NCBI GenBank assembly: GCA_012295275.1
Contig: CM022679.1
Span: 24,023,002 to 24,087,001 of the forward strand
Direction: 5' to 3'
DNA from: Chrysomallon squamiferum
Lineage: Eukaryota > Mollusca > Gastropoda > Neomphalida > Peltospiridae
Length of the DNA: 64,000 nt
The notes below the pieces were generated by a model. That model made no database searches. It was not told the DNA's origin and saw nothing but the letters and a program-made list of their open reading frames with translations. Positions 54,260 to 64,000 of this stretch are shown in pieces. Both the position numbers and the translations under genes were made by a program. Positions within the stretch are counted from its first letter, which is position 1. Every line of letters begins with the position of its first letter.

Positions 54260-54830
54260 CTTTTTGTTATTTTTTAAGTAAAATATTTATTTTAAAACGA
54301 TTATTGGAAAGGCGTTTGTTTGTGTAAGCGTATGTGTTTGTGTCTGTAATGTGTGTGTACGTTTACATAGAAAATCGAATTTGGCTTTACACCAACAAAT
54401 TTCACTGATGTTTAGTTTACAGCACACTTTCTTTCCTTTTTTTTCCCCCCTCTTTATTTTATATCAGAACACGCTTTACACAATACGTCATCAATTAAAC
54501 AAGAATCTCTCCATTTCCCTCCAGATCTCTCAGGTGTGTGTGAAAACACGTGATCGCACGAGAACAACCTTTTGCTGGTTGTGTTATCAGCAAAGTGTGA
54601 GACGATCCAGCCACGACGCCATAGGGCACAGCGTTGCTGCCAACGTCGATGACGGCGGGGGCCTATTTTCGATCAAAGCGAAAGCCACACGAAGATGTCC
54701 GCGAGGGAAAACAAGGGTAGATGGATGGGGAGATAGAGAAACGAGAAACAGAGAAGAAGATGAACTAATTTGGTTCCTCTGTCAACACAAGTAATGAGAA
54801 AGCCGGCTAGAAAGTAAAGTGCTAGAAGGA
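54260..54830. other. Intergenic with an unrecognised 147-codon frame
   Basis: A frame at 54351-54794 crosses a G/C-richer segment (54530-54720). It shows no domain, signal or recognised similarity and is probably chance. Confidence 0.4.
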
Positions 54831-55015
54831 AATATAATTTCCAAGATGAAATGAAAATTTTTTTTTCTTTCTTTCTTTCGTTTTTCAAACAAACAGAAAA
54901 ATAAAAGAAAGAGACGGAAATAAAAAAAAAAAAAAATCGTTGTTTCTCTGTGGTTTCTGTTTGACAGTGATGTTATTTTGAAAAGCCACACGATATCTTC
55001 CTATTTTTTAAAACA

Positions 55016-55059
55016 TTTTTTTTATTTTTTTTTTTTTTTTTTAGAAAGAAAAAAAAAAA
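55016..55059. repeat. Poly-T facing poly-A
   Basis: About 26 T, a six-base gap, then about 11 A; a potential hairpin. Confidence 0.85.
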
Positions 55060-55064
55060 CACGT

Positions 55065-56540
55065 AAAAATTAAATTGTGAAGTACTGATTCAGGTAAAGG
55101 ATGTGTAAAATTATTACTGTTCTCTGCAGGCGGTAATGGGTAAGTGAAAAGGAAACTTCGAATTACATTTATAAAAAAAACAAGTGAACACACACAGTTT
55201 AACATCATAATCGTGGTTTTATGTGCACACGGATTTGTTCGTGATTTTTGTTAATGTTTATACATGTGCCTTTTGGTGCGTATTTGTGAGTCTATAAATG
55301 TCTGTTTTCCTCGTTATGTTTTCCTTGATCAAAAGGCGTCTTAATCCCAAATGAAGTTCATAGCAATAGATACATAATATATATATTTCAAGTATGTGTG
55401 TGTACTTGTGGGTATTTGTATGTGTGAGACTTTGCGTATGTCTGTCTGTATACACAATGGCAGTTTCATATATCGTTCTCTCTCATACGCTCGTACAACA
55501 CATACACACAAACAATTTCCCACACACCCACATATTTCTTAACTTCTATCTATTGTCAATCCAGGAACACTAAGATATCTGTTAATCATTATAATTCTGT
55601 TTCAATCATCGTCCTGTTCCAGGTTCTCTGCTTATCCTGATCAGTTTCGTGGAGAGAGGAACACAGAGAGAATTATTCCATGTTTGTTTTGAGATTTTAT
55701 CCCGGCATGCAATCTATGTGTTCTGTTACTCAGATATCTCAACACACGTGGTATGACATACTCGAATCACTCCGCGCCTTGTGTGATACTTCAGATAACA
55801 AGAAATTCGTGCAGAAAGTGCGATCGGCAAGAATTCGTGGCGCAATGAGTAAGTCATCGTCTTTTAGACCGTAGTATTCTGGGATCGCATACATGTAACC
55901 TAGACTAACTCTCTGTTCTCTCTAACTAATATCCTTACAGATTAGAATACAGTCTTAGGTGTTTGGGTCGTGAACAGTTCTTGCTGTTACCCACAGCTAA
56001 CTGGATGTAGTAGGTGAAAGATTACTATAACACATTAATTATAACGCTGACTTGGTCTGACAAGGCTATCTGTACAATGGAGAATTAACTGGGGAGGAGT
56101 AACCCAGGACTCTTAAACATTCACGTACTTTTGGTTAGAGAAGCTACAAAGCCTACTATGCAGATTTAATAACAATAAGAACATTTAACCTTCATCTATA
56201 AAACTTACCTGCTAATAATAATTGTTCTGACATTAACTATGCGAACAACCCATGGTTCTGAATAATCTTTCTAACAGTGGTACTTGAATCATGAGAAACA
56301 TGTTTCATATGTTTGTTTAAATAGGATTAACTGACAAAGGCATGTTCTAATTAAAACTGTTCATCGGGTCAAGAGACATTAATAATCTTTAATATACTTG
56401 AGAAAAAAAAAATCACTCTAAAATTAGATATTTCAGCAGACGTTAATTTGTTTCGTCAAACAGCAGTTTCACTGTAAGTCATCACCGTCTCAGCGATGCT
56501 TATTTTGTCTTCACTTTAATAATACAAGAAACAGCAAGAA
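55065..56540. other. Intergenic, nothing seen
   Basis: Mostly unique AT-rich DNA with short TG and CA stretches (about 55395-55430 and 55498-55530). Confidence 0.5.
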
Positions 56541-56590
56541 GAAATGAAAACCGAACAAAAAAAAAAATGTCGTTCTTTAACTTTTTCTGC

Positions 56591-56740
56591 TTTCCTGACT
56601 TTTATTTTTTCTTTCCTGACTTTTATTTTTTCTTTCCTGACTTTTATTTTTTTCTTTCCTTCCTATCTTCCTTCCAATCTTTTTCTTCTTTCCTTTATTT
56701 CCTTCTGCTTTTTCTTCTTTCCTTTATTTCCTTTTGCTTT
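56591..56740. repeat. Pyrimidine tandem repeats, 21 bp then 29 bp units
   Basis: TTTCCTGACTTTTATTTTTTC starts at 56591, 56612 and 56633. A 29-base unit beginning TTTTTCTTCTTTCC follows at 56680 and 56709. The Phe-rich frames over them are spurious. Confidence 0.9.
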
Positions 56741-57095
56741 TTTCTTGCTTCCTTCCTTAGTTTGTTTATTTGTTTGACTGATTCTGTTTTCATCACTCGC
56801 TATTTCTTTAAGGAAGATATTGAAGTTCATTGGTAAAAAGCAGGGTTATGGATGGTAGGTGTCAGGATCAATCCTTCCCAAGGAACTCGTCGGGCTTTTT
56901 CCCTTTCTTGTATATTGGAAGGTACACAGAAAAGGTGATTTCTTGCTTACCAGTAAAAACAATCCCCGGAGTGATAGTGACATAGCTTATATTCTCTTGT
57001 CAGTAAAGAGTAACTGTTAATATTAATATGCACTTAAAACAAATATTCATTTATCATTTATTATTTCTCGTGTTTTCTTTTTATATCTTTCTTCC

Positions 57096-57098
<3 letters not shown>

Positions 57099-57161
<63 letters not shown>

Positions 57162-57206
57162 GTTTATTTATTAATTATTTTATTTATTTATTTATTTATT
57201 TATTTC
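57099..57206. repeat. (ATT)21 then (TTTA)n
   Basis: A pure ATT run to 57161, then TTTA words. Unique DNA follows to 57950. Confidence 0.93.
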
Positions 57207-57950
57207 CTAAATTCTCTAGTTCTCCAACTGAATGGTACACGATCTCAGAATGTTCTCCTGAAGGCTGCTCGCAGTCGCTAACAGTGTTACGTACGTCGTA
57301 TGTGTAAGCAGGTTCTGTCCGTGTCATTCAAACATAATCAGTTTCTAAAAGAGGATCTTAAATTAAAACGCGTCTGTTACGTTGTAATCTAATCTCCACT
57401 TGAAACACGTCCGACGAACGCAGCCAGACGAAAAATGCCTTTGATTCCGAGTAGGTGTTTAACGTAAGAAGTTCTTGTCACTTCGGTTTTAATGACATAG
57501 GAAACCATCCGTACACGGCTTAAGTGTATGTTTACAAATTTTCAACAAGAAGAAAGATCATCGTGTAAAACCTTACGTAGCTTCCTTGCCAACATTATCA
57601 AAGTCGATCAGAAAATAAAACGTAAAATGCCACAACACTTAACCTTGTGCTTGAGTGTATGTATGTTAATGGATAGCGTGTATCACATGAAAGATAAAAT
57701 ACCAGAAACAAGTTCTTTTTTTTTTTCTTATAAAAGGGGTAGGTCAGCAGGGATTAGAGGGTAAGGCTGGGGGAATGGCTGATGAGGATGTCGCAGCATG
57801 TGACTGTCATACGTCACACTTGATGTCACACTTCATCCTATGTGTATGTGAAAAGACACGAACCACAAAAACGTTTGTAGCGTAATGTAAATCTCTGGAA
57901 ACCACAGACGTCTTGTGTTATTCCCTGTAACTATATCCATGTTATTCCGG

Positions 57951-57995
57951 GTTTAAATAAATAAATAAATGAATGAATGAATGAATGAAAGAATA
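57951..57995. repeat. (AAAT)n to (GAAT)n
   Basis: About four AAAT units, then about four GAAT units. Confidence 0.85.
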
Positions 57996-58125
57996 AACCA
58001 AATAATTAAAGAATGAATAAACAAAAACCTACAAACAGATAACCAAACACATACGTATTCCACATAATGTCATACAAATACATACACGTGCATGCGGTAC
58101 CAAACACGTGCATGTATTTTGACAT

Positions 58126-58205
58126 TATTATTATTATTATTATTATTAGTTGCTGTTGTTGTTGTTGTTGTTTTACAAGTATATATATATATACGTATAT
58201 ATAAT
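58126..58205. repeat. (ATT)n(GTT)n and TA run
   Basis: About seven ATT units, about six GTT units, then a TA run. Confidence 0.88.
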
Positions 58206-58209
58206 TTAG

Positions 58210-59245
58210 TAATATATTATAGCATTTGTTTTAATATATTTTATCATGGTGGTGTAGAAAAATACATATGTTATTAACTACTTACTGAATATTAGTGTTT
58301 AAGGACCTCTTGCTGTGTCACACCATTGATATTCATCTATATGTAAATATGACAGCTGTGACTAATCATTCAAATTTTATATTCATCCATTCATACGCTT
58401 CGTAACCGAATCTTAATACCTCACTTTTGATCTCGTTTATTGCAACTTACCACTTGTCATAGCTCATCGTTAATTCTACACTACCGATCATCTTCAAAAC
58501 TTTGCATCATGAATAATTTAATACGTTATTTGAGAAGTGAAGCTTGTGCGAAATAAACGTATGAAATTTTTTTTATTTTTCTCTATGCACTCGATGTACC
58601 CTCACACACGGGATCTCCTCCCCATAGGGGGTCCATCTCCGGCGAAACGACGTGACCTACGTACATCGTAGATGTTTGATAACAACATAATAGCAGCGAC
58701 GTGCTCCGTGAATCGTTAACGTTTCTTGTACCGTGTGGGGTTTGACGTTATGAATGAGTTAAACTGTGTCTTGCTGGGATGATAAGAATATAGAAAAAAG
58801 AAGAAGACGAGAGTGAAGGCGGATAAATAAAAAAAAATAATAAACGTTCAGGCAATTATAACGCAATGTCGGACCAAACAGGATGTCTGAACAGCGGAGA
58901 TGTTTTCCTTTATTGTCATAAGATTGATCTTTTCCCAGTGTCCCCTGCAGGGTAAAAGGGATCGTTTTCAGGTTTCAGAATTTAATTTTAGATAATCACC
59001 TTCAATAATTGTATGTAATAGTATTTATAATTTCGTTTACCCTTGACTGTCTGAAGTAAATTAGGCCTATCGGTTCTGGTAGCATACACCCATCATCTTA
59101 CTTACTTTAAAATGTATATATTCATTTGTTTCTTGTGACAGGACGTTTAAGAGAATATATCATGAATATTGAAGAAATATTAATTTTGTCTCTTCCTAAA
59201 TGCTCACATAAATAAATACCAATCTGCCTTCATATCTACCTATGT
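58210..59245. other. Intergenic, one inverted-repeat site
   Basis: Unique DNA. CCCCATAGGGG and the overlapping inverted repeats CTACG-TACAT-CGTAG and ACATC-GTA-GATGT lie at about 58619-58675. No gene is seen. Confidence 0.45.
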
Positions 59246-59249
59246 AACT

Positions 59250-59540
59250 GAACACACACAAACATACGAACACATATATTTGCATACATAAATATATACA
59301 TATAAACATGAAAACATACAGAAACACACGCACACACATATATATATATACATGTTCTTACATACATACATGCATACATATATACATGCATACATGTATT
59401 TATGCATACCATATAAATCATATAAATACCCCACATACATACAATTACATACCTACCTACCTACCTCTATATCTACCTACCTCTCTTTGTCTCTACCTAA
59501 TTACATACATACATAATATCCATCCATCCATGCATCTGTA
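59250..59540. repeat. CATA/CTAC degenerate tetranucleotide field
   Basis: CACA and CATA words, then CTAC units (59451-59490), then CATA and CATC. Confidence 0.88.
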
Positions 59541-59559
59541 TATTCTTTGCTTACCCTTT

Positions 59560-60295
59560 TAGCAACGTTAGACTCTCTATATTATACTCCCAACTGCTTA
59601 AAAATAAACAAACATTTGGCATGTTTTCAAGTACAAAAAATAAGAAAAAAATCGGAGTTTATTTTATATCTTTTATTTAGATTCTTGAAGTAAACACAGT
59701 GTAATACAATATATAAACATTGAAAAATGGATGTGTTACAAAGAAAGGAAAAGAAATGAGAAAGAGGAAGAAGAAGAAAAAAAAGAGGTAGAGAAAGAGT
59801 TACAAAACAGCTGAGATAAAAGTGAGTATATCTTTGAAAGAGAGAAAAAAAATCACCATAATTTTACGCCATGATTATGAATGTTTGATTGTAGCCATTT
59901 CGATTCGCCGTGCTGTCAGATGTTTTAGGTTTCTGTCGAGATGCACACAGAGATAGCCAGTCCAAGTCTAAATAGTTTAGACAGGAAAAGCCGATAGTGA
60001 TCGGGCATAGAGCAATTACCATATCCCGCGTACATCTTCATAGACTATACAATATTCACTGTTATTGAACAAGACTGGGCATGGGACGCTACTTTCATCA
60101 GTATTTGAAATTTCTTAATCAGAGTTAACAAGCAGGGAGATTTTCTCCGTTTTTTCCAATGTCTGATTTATTTTTGCTAAATATTTGATATAAGATAGCT
60201 AATCGGAACGTCTCGTTATTTTAGACAATACAGAACAATTAAAGAGTCAAGTAAGTGTGTTTCGATAGTGGGGAACAGAAATGGAATAAAAAAGA
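59560..60295. other. Intergenic, nothing seen
   Basis: Unique except a purine-rich AAAGAG/GAAGAA stretch at about 59740-59800. Confidence 0.5.
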
Positions 60296-60299
60296 CCAT

Positions 60300-60668
60300 G
60301 TGATGATGATGAAAATGATTGATGATGAAAATGATAATGATAATTAAAAACTGCAGCAGCATCATCACCACCAATGCACAACTACTACGACTGCTATTAC
60401 TATTAAAGCTACTACTGTCACTATTAATACTATTATTATATTTACAATTGTAGGTACTGTTAGTATTAATTTTGTACGTACTATTACTACAATTATTATT
60501 ACTGCAACTTTCAACAATTACAAGAACAACATCATGATCATCACTACAACGACAAGACCATTAGCTACAATTCTGCTACTGCTGCTACTATTGCTATTAC
60601 TACTACCACTACTACTACTACCACCACTACTACTACTACTACTACAGCTGTTATTATTATTATTATAA
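60300..60668. repeat. Cryptic triplet field of about 370 bp
   Basis: GAT, CAT, ACT, GCT, ATT and ACC triplets follow one another with many changes, ending in purer ACT and ATT blocks. Mutational decay of expanded triplets is the simplest reading. Confidence 0.8.
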
Positions 60669-60669
60669 C

Positions 60670-61685
60670 GTCAGAATGAAATTATATGTATCGGTCACTA
60701 AATCTAAATGTAGTTACTGAAAACTTTGGTGTAAATTCAATAGCTAGCACATGCCATTTGCAAGTAAAACAAAATCTTGCCATGTGCCACAACACCGGAA
60801 CTATTCCATTACGTTTGACTGATCACGTGTCGGTGTTTGTCATAACACCAAAATGGCGTAACGCATTCCCCAGAATCAGTGGAAGAACCGGCTAATGTTT
60901 TTTTCTGGAATTTCTTCTAGCGACATCTTCAGAACGATCTTGGAATATGAAAACACTGCATACCATTCCGCCAATACATTACTGCCCGAACAGAAATAGC
61001 TTGCTTTTAAATAATAATTTTCTTCGTTTTTTTTGCAAAGTTGTGTTTGTTTTCAGTGAGATATTTTGGAGGTTAAGAATATGTTGTTCTTTTTTTCTTT
61101 TCTTTTTTTGTTCTTTGTTGCAGCGTAAGAAATATCGAATTTTTACAAGAATTAATATAATATTATGTTGGGTTTTTTTTTTTTCAGTAGTTTAATAAAA
61201 AATTATACTAAATACAAGTATATAATTTAATAAATATAATTAGATAGCTAATATATTAGGAAACATTTTTATTTTTATTGAACAAAGTTATTATTTAATT
61301 CAGCATCCACTGATATAGATAAACCACAGAGAACTCCTTTCAGTCAGTCTCTTGTTTTTTATTTATTCATTCATTCTTTATTTTAATAATTCAGACTGAA
61401 CATTTTATTCTATTTTTTAATACATTTGTATCATCCTGTATGCACACCACTACACTTCGGTGCGCATTCCCAATTACACAACCATCACTCTGGAAATTTA
61501 CTGCTCACACAATGTTAGCTTTAGCCAGTTCGGTTAGTTAACCATTTGAAACAATCTTCAGTCCAGAAAAATTTCAAACATTACTGTTTTGGATACTTTG
61601 TTCCAGAATACAGTTGTCCTTCCAAGACATTATTAATGCTAATGTTAGCAAGTTAGATCTGGTTAGAAAGAAAAATATAGCTGAA
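60670..61685. other. Intergenic, nothing seen
   Basis: Unique AT-rich DNA with T runs near 61090-61190. Confidence 0.5.
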
Positions 61686-61689
61686 TTAA

Positions 61690-61710
61690 TTTTTTTTTTT
61701 TTTTTTTTTT
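61690..61710. repeat. Poly-T, 21 bases
   Basis: Uninterrupted T run. Confidence 0.9.
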
Positions 61711-62214
61711 GTATATGAGCAGATAACGAGCAGCGATCCTCGTAACTACAATTCTTAAACTGATAACTTTTCCATTAATTCTTGGCACTGGCTTCTACAT
61801 ATTCGTATGCTAGCTGGAATAAATAATGCAGTTTCCTAAAAGGGTACATCACAACCCATGTTATACCCTTATTATCAATGTCGCCATTATCACTATGTTT
61901 ATCACTGTTATTTTATATATTTTTTTATTTTTTTATTTATTTGTTTCTGATGTACTGCATGTGTCTGCAGGCGCCATTGATATACCAATCCACTATTCAC
62001 CAGCCCACACTTCCGGTAATATGACATACCAAACCACTCACTCGATATTTATTCTTCCAATCCAAAACGGTTTAATGGTTGAAATTCAATAAGGTTAAAC
62101 AAGACAGAGCTAATGGCGTTAAAGTCGAGTCTGTTTGTAAACTAATCATATGAGTTATGCATCAAAGACCCTGCTTACTTATGCCATAATCCGCTGCTAA
62201 CATAGTAATTTGAC

Positions 62215-62275
62215 GCAGATTGTCTTATGCCGTGCGCATGCGCGGCGACCATCCGAGACCGCAGAAGGACTTAAT
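62215..62275. promoter_or_regulatory. Perfect NRF-1-type palindrome in a small CpG patch
   Basis: TGCGCATGCGCG at 62233-62244 fits the YGCGCAYGCGCR consensus bound by NRF1 and its invertebrate relatives (fly ewg, sea urchin P3A2). It sits in a short G/C-rich patch in AT-rich DNA, as in many CpG promoters. The direction and the gene served are unknown; no coding exon is visible nearby on either strand. Confidence 0.4.
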
Positions 62276-62645
62276 AATTCATAAACAATATTTTTTCTTT
62301 CACAAAAACTATGATATGCTGCGGTTCCGAACACAGCACGTTCTGACAGCGTTAATCCGGCAGGATTAAAGGGATTATCGACACTGTTGGGTTATTTGTC
62401 GAAAGTCGTGTGAAGTGTGCATTAAACATGATTTCCTTACATAAGTTTATACAATGTGCAATTTTAAAAGATTTAATGTTAACTCTCAACATGATCTTCT
62501 GAATATATATCTTTTTTCTTTTCTTTGTCAAATTTTCGTTGACATAATTCATGTTGACTGTTTTAAATATGAGCTAAAAAAAAAATCTTGTCTGTGAATA
62601 TTTACGAAAAAGAAAATGTATCCTGGCAATCTGCCAGATATTTCT

Positions 62646-62647
<2 letters not shown>

Positions 62648-62676
<29 letters not shown>
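62648..62676. repeat. Poly-T, 29 bases
   Basis: Uninterrupted T run. 62680-63890 is unique AT-rich DNA with nothing seen. Confidence 0.9.
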
Positions 62677-62679
<3 letters not shown>

Positions 62680-63894
62680 ATCTCGTCTTTCAAATTACTT
62701 AGGTTACTAGTAGTATATTTAACAAGAAAATACGTAAATACCTGTAAATAGCTTTTTTTTTCTCAGAATATCAGTCTAAACCCTATACATCCCGCTTGAT
62801 TAGCTAGATATGATAAGTAAGTCTTATCAACAGGGAAACAGCTGGTTACATTGCAAACCTGCTTTAACCTTAATAAAGATAAGCGCGTTGATTACCACGA
62901 ACGATTCCACATTAAAGTCTAATGTTAGTCGTCACTTAATGATACTAGTCTCGCTATATCGCTGTTTTACTTGACAATTTTAAAACAAATGGGAAAAGAA
63001 GATTTAAAACAATAGATGTTACTCAGAGCTAATAAATAAGCTCTTGGACTTGGAGAGAAATTTCTTTGTTTGCGTTAAAACTGTGCCCACGTTAGGCATG
63101 TTCTAACATTTTTGGCTGTATTGATGGGTGTATTTTAATATTTAACCGTTGACCCATATGTTTTAATCCAGGCTAATATATTTAACTGAGTATTAATTTT
63201 AGAGGTTCTCACAGTTTCACAGAGTGTATACAGAACAGAAGTGGATGGAAAACAAAAAAATTGTTACCTGATAATTTGATGTAACTTTCTTCATTTCACT
63301 GTTTCCAAAACACGAAATGAAAAGTCTTTATTTCTAATAATTATAACGTATATATTGAGTTTTAATTATGTACCTAATCATGATAGTTTGACAAGGATAA
63401 ATAAACAAATACATAAGTAAATAATAAATAAATGAAAAAATATTTAAAGAAAAGAAAGAAAACAAAACCAAGAAAGTCAACAAGCTAGAGTTTCGAAAGA
63501 ATGCATAGTAATCTTAAAATAACACAAGAACAAAAAAATCAAGATAAGACATACTGTATGTTTTCATAATAGGATCAAGACACAAGAATTGCCGCAAGGT
63601 ATTAATTGTCATGTTACAGGTAATTACAGATGATATGATAATTTTTACTTGAGCCCTGCTCTGGCATCAGCAATAAAAATGTCAGAACGGTTAGGACAAA
63701 AATAACGGCATGCTACAGAGCATCGACTGAGACGGTGAAAAGGAATCTTGCGTTATGAATTATTGTCATATCTGTTTTCTCTGTGATACTTGAATTAGTT
63801 TACACGAGTAACTGTTTGTATGTTCGTTTTACCCGTCATTTCAAATCAGAGCGAACACAGAACAGAAAGATAATGAAAAGTAATGTACGTCAGA

Positions 63895-64000
63895 AACATG
63901 AGAAAGAAAACGAAAAAGAAAAGAAGACGACGACGAAACAAAAGAAGAAGAAAACAATAACAACGAGGATGATGATGAAGATGACGATAAAGGAAAGGAA
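63895..64000. repeat. Purine-rich GAA/GAC/GAT triplet field
   Basis: AAAG, GAC, GAA and GAT triplets run to the window edge. Confidence 0.75.

Noticed and set aside
54351-54794. 147-codon frame
   Set aside because: No domain, no splice context, and the first half is low-complexity-derived; likely chance.

Overview
The window is AT-rich, repeat-laden animal nuclear DNA. It has long low-complexity intergenic stretches, introns with GT..AG borders, dense microsatellites and no bacterial gene organisation. The one gene I recognise is a two-exon heparan sulfate glucosamine 3-O-sulfotransferase (HS3ST) of the vertebrate 2/3/4/6 class (group B). Base composition, the many pure (TAA)n, (GA)n, (CATA)n and poly-A/T tracts, and a single 23 kb intron suggest an invertebrate. 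My guess is a lophotrochozoan such as a mollusc, but nothing in the sequence proves the phylum.

Layout: 1-13.4 kb is intergenic, made of microsatellites, a decayed 50-65 bp tandem array (about 7.85-8.33 kb), an 83 bp core duplication (11.1-11.4 kb) and a few compact G/C-richer blocks that could be regulatory. A 240 bp GA tract (13.43-13.67 kb) precedes a CpG-bearing stretch (about 13.98-14.82 kb) that probably holds promoter and 5' UTR. Coding exon 1 (14861-15486) encodes the N-terminal membrane anchor, the stem, and the start of the sulfotransferase domain with the PAPS-binding loop and catalytic Glu. A 23,344 bp phase-2 intron follows (15487-38830). It is full of simple repeats but has a few unique blocks, including a run of seven TTGGC/GCCAA half-sites about 1 kb before exon 2. 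Exon 2 (38831-39449) encodes the rest of the domain and the stop. The spliced product is 414 residues.

From 39.5 to 64 kb I see no further gene. This part is intergenic microsatellites and poly-A/T runs, plus one perfect NRF-1-type palindrome near 62.23 kb that could mark the promoter of an unseen neighbour.

The enzyme would act in the Golgi, transferring sulfate from PAPS to the 3-OH of glucosamine in heparan sulfate. No multi-gene system, operon, CRISPR array, tRNA, rRNA or recognisable transposon protein was found. Almost all open reading frames outside the two exons are repeat translations (poly-Asn, poly-Ile, Arg-Glu, Leu-Ser, Tyr-Met-Cys) or chance frames.
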